From Candidatus Helarchaeota archaeon (GTDB lineage: Archaea > Asgardarchaeota > Lokiarchaeia > Helarchaeales > HEL-GB-A): DNA of 10,672 nt. The notes under the pieces were generated by a model. It was not told the DNA's origin, did no database searches, and was given only the letters and a program-made list of their open reading frames with translations. Below are positions 5,297 through 10,672 of this stretch, piece by piece (position 1 is the first letter of the stretch; every line of letters begins with the position of its first letter). The translations under genes and the position numbers were made by a program. Location of the stretch: positions 1-10,672 of the forward strand of contig JABXJU010000151.1 in the NCBI GenBank assembly GCA_013375405.1, read 5' to 3'.

Positions 5297-7294
5297 ATAC
5301 CAAAATTAAAAGATCCAATTATTATAAGGGAAATGGAAGTTAAAAACAGACTAGGATTTCCACCCATGCTTACTTTTTCAAGTGATAAGACTGGTTGCCC
5401 CTCTGACGTCACGTATACTCTATACGGACAAAGGGCGCGTGGTGGTGTTGGATTAATTACATATGAGGCAGCTGCAGTGGATCCTGAAAAATTTGCGGGA
5501 ACTGCAGCATATATCGGGGTTGATGATAATATTCCGACTTTTAAGAAATTTACCGATTTCATACATGGATCCGATGTTAAAGTTAAAATTGGCATACAAT
5601 TAGTTCAAAATGGAATACTCGATTTAATGGGAAAAGCTCTATTAGGGAGTACGGGTTCAAATTTTATTCTTGGTCCATCAAATATCAATCCAATACAAGC
5701 ATCTTCAGCTTTTAATATATTATTTCCAACTTGGTCTGATGGTATTAAAGAACACAATCTTCAAATTAGAGAGATGAATATCGAAGAAATAATTACATTC
5801 GAGAATCTATTTGCGGCAGCGGCAAAAAGAGCAATTCAGGCGGGATTTGATTATGTTGAGATTCATGCATGTCATGGATCATTAGCTTCTGCTTTTTTAG
5901 CACCATATTATAACAAAAGAACTGATGAATATGGAGGATCTTTAGAGAACAGAAATCGATTTGTGGAAGAAACTGTTGAAAAAATAAGAAAAGAAATTGG
6001 TGAAAAACCACCAATCTTTGTTCGAATTTCTGCCGATGAACTTTTGGATGATGGAATTAGAATTGAGGATGGAAAAAAGATTTCACAGCTTTTAGAAAAA
6101 GTGGGAGTAGATTGCATGGATATCAGTCAAGGAAACATGATTCGAAGTTCTTATGGTATAATAATTCCCACTTATTATGATCCTGGTGCCTTCATTCCTT
6201 TAGCTGAAGCAATTAAAAAAGTGGTTAATATTCCCGTTATTGGTGTTGGTAGAATTACTAATCCTATGTTGGCGGATAAATTCATTCAACAAGGAAAAGC
6301 AGACATTATCTATATGGGGCGACAATTACTTTGTGATCCTGACACGCCAAACAAATATTTTACTGAACAATTAGACGATATAAGATATTGTATAGGATGC
6401 TTACAGGATTGTTATCTGTCCGCACAAATTTGTGCTTTAGATCAATTTGGTGGGAGAAATTATAAGGATCTTGTACAAACGACCGAACCTAGAAAGATTA
6501 TCATATTAGGCGCTGGAATTGCTGGGATGGAAGCGGCAAGAGTTGCAAAATTAAGAGGTCATGAAGTCTCAATATATGAGAAAACTGATAAATTGGGAGG
6601 AATAATGCCTATTGTGGCAAAAGAATATAAGAAAGGGGACTTTATGAATATTGTAAAATACTTAGAAATTCAATTGGATAAATTAAAAGTGCCCATTATC
6701 TTTAATAAAGTTCTTACTGAAGATGAAATTGCTGCTTTAAAACCTGATGTATTAGTGCTAGCGTGTGGTTCGAGTGAATTTTTACCTGAAAAGTTGAAAG
6801 ATACCCCGAATATTTTGACCCAAGCGGAAGCAATTTTAAAAACTAAACCAATGGGTAAAAATTTAGTTATACGGGGCTTAAACACCTTTTGGAAAGGAGG
6901 GGCAGAAACTGCCATAACTTTAAGGGAAGAAGGGTATAATATTAAAGCACTTGTCGGTCCAGGTCCATTGGTTGCATCGGAGATTCTTCCAGCAACGGGA
7001 AGACGTTTATGGATTCTTGAATATTTTCAAAAAAATAATATCCCCATCTATGTGAAAATTAAAAATTTAGAAGTCACTAAAGGTAATGCTAATTTTATTG
7101 ATGAACACGGTAAAGAACAATCAATTGAATTTGATAATTTCATTTATTGCGGCGCTCGTAGAGGAAATAATAAAGAATTAAAGAAAAAATTCAAAGATAT
7201 CGTTCCTAAAATTGTAAGTATTGGAGATGGTAAGAGACCAGGTGATATTAAAGCAGCAATGAAAGATGCAGCTACTTTTGCAAGGAAAATTTGA
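5297..7294 (+). CDS. Old-yellow-enzyme / 2,4-dienoyl-CoA reductase-like flavoprotein (FMN, 4Fe-4S, FAD/NAD domains); probable ATA start
   Basis: NAD(P)H-dependent enoate or enoyl-CoA reductase family (FadH, BaiCD/BaiH-like). From 5297 it has 665 aa; the first ATG is 5333 (653 aa). Upstream codons read PKLKDPIIIRE, then MEVKNR, the normal beginning of this family, so coding starts before 5333. Numbering from 5333: the TIM barrel spans about 1-345, with the substrate-site segment HACHGS (178-183) followed by NKRTDEYGGSLENR (194-207) and the FMN-site end PVIGVGRI (301-308) and YMGRQLLCDP (327-336). The Fe-S ligands are C353, C356, C360 and probably C367. The FAD Rossmann loop is ILGAGIAGMEAA (391-402). 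The second nucleotide-binding segment near 510-525 is degenerate. Where the family usually has Tyr after HG, this protein has Ser183. It is the first gene of a tight run with the CoA ligase, so its substrate may be a CoA thioester. Confidence 0.9.
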   Translation: MPKLKDPIIIREMEVKNRLGFPPMLTFSSDKTGCPSDVTYTLYGQRARGGVGLITYEAAAVDPEKFAGTAAYIGVDDNIPTFKKFTDFIHGSDVKVKIGIQLVQNGILDLMGKALLGSTGSNFILGPSNINPIQASSAFNILFPTWSDGIKEHNLQIREMNIEEIITFENLFAAAAKRAIQAGFDYVEIHACHGSLASAFLAPYYNKRTDEYGGSLENRNRFVEETVEKIRKEIGEKPPIFVRISADELLDDGIRIEDGKKISQLLEKVGVDCMDISQGNMIRSSYGIIIPTYYDPGAFIPLAEAIKKVVNIPVIGVGRITNPMLADKFIQQGKADIIYMGRQLLCDPDTPNKYFTEQLDDIRYCIGCLQDCYLSAQICALDQFGGRNYKDLVQTTEPRKIIILGAGIAGMEAARVAKLRGHEVSIYEKTDKLGGIMPIVAKEYKKGDFMNIVKYLEIQLDKLKVPIIFNKVLTEDEIAALKPDVLVLACGSSEFLPEKLKDTPNILTQAEAILKTKPMGKNLVIRGLNTFWKGGAETAITLREEGYNIKALVGPGPLVASEILPATGRRLWILEYFQKNNIPIYVKIKNLEVTKGNANFIDEHGKEQSIEFDNFIYCGARRGNNKELKKKFKDIVPKIVSIGDGKRPGDIKAAMKDAATFARKI

Positions 7295-7329
7295 TATAAT
7301 TAAACAAAAAAGAGGAAGGTAAAAGCACC

Positions 7330-8994
7330 ATGTCAAAGAAAAAATTTAGAATGAGAAGAAAGACTCTTCTTAGGGAAGTTATACAACATAAAGCAGAAAG
7401 TATTGGAGATAAAGTTTTTTTAACATTTGTTAAAGATTTTGATAAAGGCATTGATGAGAAATATACTTATAAAGACATACATTTGTTATCAAATCGAATA
7501 AGTAATGGTCTATTAAATCTAGGACTTAGAAGAGGCGACGGAATAGCATTAATGGAAAATAATTCCCCCGAATTTTTATTAGTTTTTCTTAGTTCCTTTA
7601 AAATAGGGACATATACAGTATTGGTCAATACGGGTTTAAAGGGAGATGGTCTTAAATATATAATAAATCACTCGGATGCTAAAGCTGTTATTATCAATCA
7701 TGAATATCTAAAGACTATTTTGGAAATTAAAGATCAATTAGAGAATATAAAACATTTTATTGTCGATTTAAATGAAGCTCCAAATGATTTTGAATTACCG
7801 GAAGGAATGATATCTCTTCAAGAGGTAATGCAAGCATCTGATGAGGAGATTGATGTTGAAATTAGTCTTGAGGATTTATCAGTATTAATGTATACAGCAG
7901 GTACAACAGGATTACCAAAGGGTGTTATGTTCTGGCAGGGAAGGATGTTAGGAGGTTTGAACCTACAAACATTATCTGCATTTGCGAAAAACTTTGTTAA
8001 TGATGATGACATCCTTTTTACTTGTTTACCTCTATTTCATGCTAATGCCCTATTTCTTACGTCTATGCTAGGTTTTTTTGCAGAGCGCCCTGTAATTCTT
8101 GCTAAAAAATTCAGTGCAAGTCGCCATATGAATATTTGTCGAAAATACGGTGTCACTGTTTTTAATGGTCTCGGAGGAATGATTCCAATTTTAATGAAAC
8201 AACCAGAAAAACCAAACGATAAAGAACATAGCATAACTCGCATTAATAGTGCTGCTTGCCCTAAAGAAGTGTGGGAAGCTTTTGAAAATAGATTTGGTAT
8301 CCCTTTAAACGAAGCCTATGGTGCTACAGATGGAGGGGGTTTTATGCTTACTTCCATGGGACAAAAACAACCAATAGGTTCAATGGGGAAAGCATTAATA
8401 GGTACAAATGCTTCGGTTTTGGATGATGATGGAAATCATTTAGGACCAAATGAAGTTGGCGAGCTTGTTTTTGAATGGAAGGAAAAAGAAGCAGCACAAA
8501 GAGAGGTTAAATATTATAAAAATGTAGAGGCCTCGAAAAAATTAATCATACAAGATAAAAATGGTATAAATTGGTTTAGTACAGGGGATTTAGTATATAA
8601 AGACGAAGATGACTGGTATTATTTTGTAGATAGAAAGAAAGACTCTATTAGAAGACGAGGCGAAAATATAGCCTCATTTAGTATTGAAAAAATTATCAAT
8701 CAAAATGAAAAAATTTTAGAATCGGCAGCTTTTGGAGTTAAATCTGAATTAGGGGAAGATGAAGTGATGATTGCCGTGGTTTTAAAGCCAGGTGAAACTA
8801 TGACTCCAGAGGAACTTTTAGACTTTTGTCAAGGTAAAATGGCACATTTTATGGTACCTAGATATATTGATTTCGTGTCTGAACTTCCAAAAAATGCCGT
8901 ACATCGAATCCTAAAACGGGAGCTAAAAAAGCAAGGAATTACCAAAACTACATATGATAGGGATAAAGCGGGTTATAAATTGAAACGAAACTAA
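7330..8994 (+). CDS. Acyl-CoA synthetase (AMP-forming), CaiC/BaiB-like
   Basis: ANL-superfamily carboxylate-CoA ligase: acid + ATP + CoA gives acyl-CoA + AMP + PPi (554 aa, normal length). ATG 7330 follows GAGGAAGGT at 7312-7320. Motifs: P-loop YTAGTTGLPKG (188-198); A5 YGATDGG (330-336), with Asp instead of the usual Glu; A7 STGDL (417-421); VDRKKDSIRRRGENIAS (433-449), a form typical of the crotonobetaine/carnitine-CoA and bile-acid-CoA ligase branch rather than classical long-chain FadD; and a C-terminal A10-like PKNAVHRILKREL (520-532), where Arg526 stands at the usual catalytic Lys position. The gene lies 35 nt after the flavoprotein and 18 nt before the DUF35 gene, so it is probably in one operon and supplies the CoA ester to the other enzymes. 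Substrate unknown. There is no membrane segment, so it is cytoplasmic. Confidence 0.93.
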   Translation: MSKKKFRMRRKTLLREVIQHKAESIGDKVFLTFVKDFDKGIDEKYTYKDIHLLSNRISNGLLNLGLRRGDGIALMENNSPEFLLVFLSSFKIGTYTVLVNTGLKGDGLKYIINHSDAKAVIINHEYLKTILEIKDQLENIKHFIVDLNEAPNDFELPEGMISLQEVMQASDEEIDVEISLEDLSVLMYTAGTTGLPKGVMFWQGRMLGGLNLQTLSAFAKNFVNDDDILFTCLPLFHANALFLTSMLGFFAERPVILAKKFSASRHMNICRKYGVTVFNGLGGMIPILMKQPEKPNDKEHSITRINSAACPKEVWEAFENRFGIPLNEAYGATDGGGFMLTSMGQKQPIGSMGKALIGTNASVLDDDGNHLGPNEVGELVFEWKEKEAAQREVKYYKNVEASKKLIIQDKNGINWFSTGDLVYKDEDDWYYFVDRKKDSIRRRGENIASFSIEKIINQNEKILESAAFGVKSELGEDEVMIAVVLKPGETMTPEELLDFCQGKMAHFMVPRYIDFVSELPKNAVHRILKRELKKQGITKTTYDRDKAGYKLKRN

Positions 8995-9012
8995 AGATTT
9001 AGAGGTCTTGTG

Positions 9013-9378
9013 ATGAGCTTATATATTGATGATAAATTAAAAGCAGTTGAATGCAATAATTGTGGGCATATTAGATTTCCATTTAGAGAATTCTGCAACA
9101 AGTGTCAATCCACGGACGTGGTTCCACTTCCTTTGGGACCAAAAGGCAAGTTGATGAGTTACACGGTCTCGCACACGCGATCCATGATTGGACGCCTCAA
9201 GCCACCCTATGCTTATGGCGTTGCAAGATTTTCGACTGAGAAAGGAGTGTATGTAGACGTATTAGGATTAGTAAAAACTGAATCATCATTTGATGAGATC
9301 AAAATAAATGGTGAAGTTGAAGTCGTTCCGGATAAATCCTTAACTGTTTTTAAAATGATAGGAGATGTATGGAAATGA
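9013..9378 (+). CDS. DUF35 zinc-ribbon/OB-fold protein, thiolase partner
   Basis: Small acyl-CoA-binding partner of thiolase-fold enzymes (121 aa). ATG 9013 is used; AGAGGT (9001-9006) is 6 nt upstream and the adjacent GTG 9010 is less well placed. A rubredoxin-like zinc ribbon is formed by CNNC (14-17) and CNKC (28-31). An OB-fold follows, with the family's GKLMSYTVSH-like strand (about 45-54), a PPYAYGVARF strand (64-73) and DVLGLV (81-86). In archaea DUF35 proteins bridge acetoacetyl-CoA thiolase and HMG-CoA synthase, and in steroid-degrading bacteria they pair with thiolase-like aldolases. The direct 4-nt overlap with the downstream thiolase shows that the two act together. No HMG-CoA synthase is in the window, so a degradative role is as likely as mevalonate synthesis. 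The middle of the gene is more GC-rich than the preceding genes. Confidence 0.92.
   Translation: MSLYIDDKLKAVECNNCGHIRFPFREFCNKCQSTDVVPLPLGPKGKLMSYTVSHTRSMIGRLKPPYAYGVARFSTEKGVYVDVLGLVKTESSFDEIKINGEVEVVPDKSLTVFKMIGDVWK
9360..9367 (+). promoter_or_regulatory. Ribosome binding site for the thiolase gene, inside the DUF35 gene
   Basis: AGGAGATG lies within the last codons of the DUF35 gene. Its AGGAG core ends 4 nt before ATG 9369 and 10 nt before ATG 9375. Both starts are possible. I prefer 9375 because it forms the common ATGA stop-start overlap and gives the usual N-terminus MRNVAVVGAG. Confidence 0.5.
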
Positions 9379-10577
9379 GAAATGTTGCTGTTGTTGGCGC
9401 GGGAGTCTTTCCCTTTGGTCGCCATTCTGATCTATTATTTCAAGAGATGGGAAGACCAGCAGTAATTGACGCTATTCAAGATGCTGGAATAGATTCTAAA
9501 GAAGTTGATGCTTGTTATATAGGTACAACTGGAGCGGTAGGTATGGGACATGAAATTCTTTACGAATTAGATATGTTAGGAATGCCTATTACGAGAGTAG
9601 AAAATGCATGCGTTTCCGGTTCGAATGCAATTCGAGACGCATGGATGTCGATTGCTGGAGGCTTGCACGACATCGTGTTGGTTGTCGGCATTGAGAAAAT
9701 GAAGGATAGCTCGATGGCCGTAGTTTCAGGGGGGCAGACCCGGTTCCAGCTCGAAATGAAAGCCCTGCCAAAATTTCCATTTGCGTCGAGTTTAGGTATG
9801 GTAGGTCCTCCAGGGTATTTTGCACTGGCGGCGCACCGTCATATGGCAGAATTTGGGACCACTCAAGAACACCTTGCAGAAGTTGTGGTGAAAAGTCGAC
9901 GGAACGCGCAAAAAAATCCAAAAGCGGAGTATCGAATCCCTATGACAGTCGAAGAGGTTCTCAACGACAAGATGATCAATCCACCTTTAACGAGAGCCCA
10001 ATGCTGTCCTAAAACAGATGGAGCCGCGGCTGTAATTTTAATGAGTGAAGACTTGGCGAAAAAACATGCTGACACGCCCGCATGGGTGAAAAGTTCCGCC
10101 ATGGGAAGTTCTTTTACAACAGAATTATTATCCGACTTGACGACCATGCCTAATACTGAAGTAGCGGAAAAGGCATTCAAAATGGCAAAATTAGAGGCAA
10201 GGGATTTCTTCAAGAGAGGATTTGCTGAAGTTCACGATTGTTTTTCAATATCTGAGCTGTTGCATTATGAAGATCTAGGATGGTGTATGAAGGGCGACGC
10301 TCCGAAAATGTTGGAGGAAGGCATAACCGAAATTGATGGGGATCTTCCAATAAACCCCTCTGGAGGATTACTATCGTGCGGCCATCCCCTCGGAGCGACA
10401 GGTGTCCGACAAGTTGCTGAGGTCCTTTACCAAATGCGAAAGGATAAAGAGGTAGCAAAACGTCAAATCCCCGATAGGAATCTCAATATTGCTCTAACCC
10501 ATACAATGGGGCAACCAGGTTTAGGATGGACTGGAAGTATCCTGATATTTTCTCGAAATATAAAAATAAGTGGATGA
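9375..10577 (+). CDS. Thiolase family protein (archaeal acetyl-CoA acetyltransferase / SCP-x type)
   Basis: Thiolase-fold enzyme (400 aa; 402 if started at 9369) expected to cleave a 3-ketoacyl-CoA with CoA, or to run the reverse acetoacetyl-CoA condensation. Motifs from 9375: N-terminal VAVVGAGVFPFGRH; nucleophile Cys79 in ENACVSGS; HDCFSISELL (287-296), the SCP-x/archaeal-type replacement of the classical NEAFA motif; and NPSGGLLSCGHPLGATG (327-343) with the catalytic His337. Retention of Cys79 argues for a thiolase rather than an Ltp2-like retro-aldolase. It overlaps the DUF35 gene by 4 nt, so the two are translationally coupled and probably form a complex. Base composition is distinctly higher in GC (about half G+C over 9601-9780 by my count) than in the ligase gene. 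It is the last gene of the run before a 76-nt AT-rich gap. Confidence 0.93.
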   Translation: MRNVAVVGAGVFPFGRHSDLLFQEMGRPAVIDAIQDAGIDSKEVDACYIGTTGAVGMGHEILYELDMLGMPITRVENACVSGSNAIRDAWMSIAGGLHDIVLVVGIEKMKDSSMAVVSGGQTRFQLEMKALPKFPFASSLGMVGPPGYFALAAHRHMAEFGTTQEHLAEVVVKSRRNAQKNPKAEYRIPMTVEEVLNDKMINPPLTRAQCCPKTDGAAAVILMSEDLAKKHADTPAWVKSSAMGSSFTTELLSDLTTMPNTEVAEKAFKMAKLEARDFFKRGFAEVHDCFSISELLHYEDLGWCMKGDAPKMLEEGITEIDGDLPINPSGGLLSCGHPLGATGVRQVAEVLYQMRKDKEVAKRQIPDRNLNIALTHTMGQPGLGWTGSILIFSRNIKISG

Positions 10578-10599
10578 AAAGTTTCAAAAAAAGATACAA

Positions 10600-10623
10600 A
10601 TCATATTACATATCATATTGAAT
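10600..10623 (+). repeat. Two tandem 12-bp near-repeats upstream of the next gene
   Basis: ATCATATTACAT is followed directly by ATCATATTGAAT (10 of 12 identical), and a related ATTACATCAT follows at 10626-10635. They sit 30-55 nt before the ATG at 10654, a position suitable for a regulator or promoter. In such AT-rich sequence, chance similarity is a real possibility. Confidence 0.35.
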
Positions 10624-10653
10624 TTATTACATCATTTTCTTTGAGGGATTTAC

Positions 10654-10672
10654 ATGACTCAACAAGATCGGA
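10654..10672 (+). CDS. Start of a further gene (3' truncated by window edge)
   Basis: ATG at 10654 opens a frame reading MTQQDR up to the window end. GAGGGAT at 10643-10649 is a plausible ribosome binding site 4 nt upstream. The 76-nt gap after the thiolase is larger than the gaps within the operon, so this gene may have its own promoter. Six codons are too few to assign a product. Confidence 0.5.

Noticed and set aside
9863..10213. Minus-strand open frames opposite the thiolase (also 9589-9921 and 10210-10458)
   Set aside because: They are frames opposite a well-supported thiolase with intact motifs; their translations show no domain.
1..10672. tRNA, rRNA or CRISPR elements
   Set aside because: Nearly all of the window is protein-coding. 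The gaps are at most about 160 nt and contain no cloverleaf-like or regularly spaced repeat sequence that I could see.

Overview
The window is AT-rich coding DNA (intergenic gaps and most genes clearly AT-rich, the last two genes less so). All supported genes lie on the + strand: seven complete, one cut at the left edge and one just beginning at the right edge. Cofactor-rich redox enzymes dominate, which suggests an anaerobic or microaerobic organism. An archaeon is my best guess, and an Asgard/Lokiarchaeia-like one is possible. The reasons are GGTGA-type ribosome binding sites, oligo-T tracts instead of hairpin terminators, the HdrD/GlcF-like iron-sulfur protein, and the DUF35-thiolase pair common in archaea. 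None of these excludes a low-GC anaerobic bacterium.

Left part (1-3560): the C-terminal three quarters of a GlcD/VAO-type FAD oxidoreductase (copy A), a two-domain CCG iron-sulfur protein that is its likely electron acceptor, and a nitroreductase with an N-terminal 2[4Fe-4S] ferredoxin domain. Two oligo-T runs follow. Middle (3606-5252): an orphan 3' tail of a second copy of the iron-sulfur gene (in frame to a stop, about 79% nucleotide identity to the intact copy), then a full-length second FAD oxidoreductase (copy B). The tail shows that this locus was rearranged by duplication or by insertion. The two oxidoreductases are nearly identical at their FAD-binding ends but strongly diverged in the central substrate domain, where both nevertheless keep a CxxCH motif.

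Right part (5297-10577) looks like one operon. It holds an old-yellow-enzyme/2,4-dienoyl-CoA-reductase-like flavoprotein whose reading frame clearly extends upstream of its first ATG to an ATA placed ideally behind a ribosome binding site. Next come a CaiC/BaiB-like acyl-CoA ligase, a DUF35 zinc-ribbon/OB-fold protein, and a thiolase overlapping it by 4 nt. A further gene begins at 10654.

Together the genes suggest a catabolic module for a carboxylic acid: CoA activation, reduction or oxidation of a double bond or hydroxyl group with electrons moved through flavins and Fe-S clusters, and thiolytic cleavage. The substrate cannot be read from the sequence. Enoate reductase plus CoA ligase plus thiolase/DUF35 resembles steroid/bile-acid and side-chain degradation sets, but this is an inference from family membership only.
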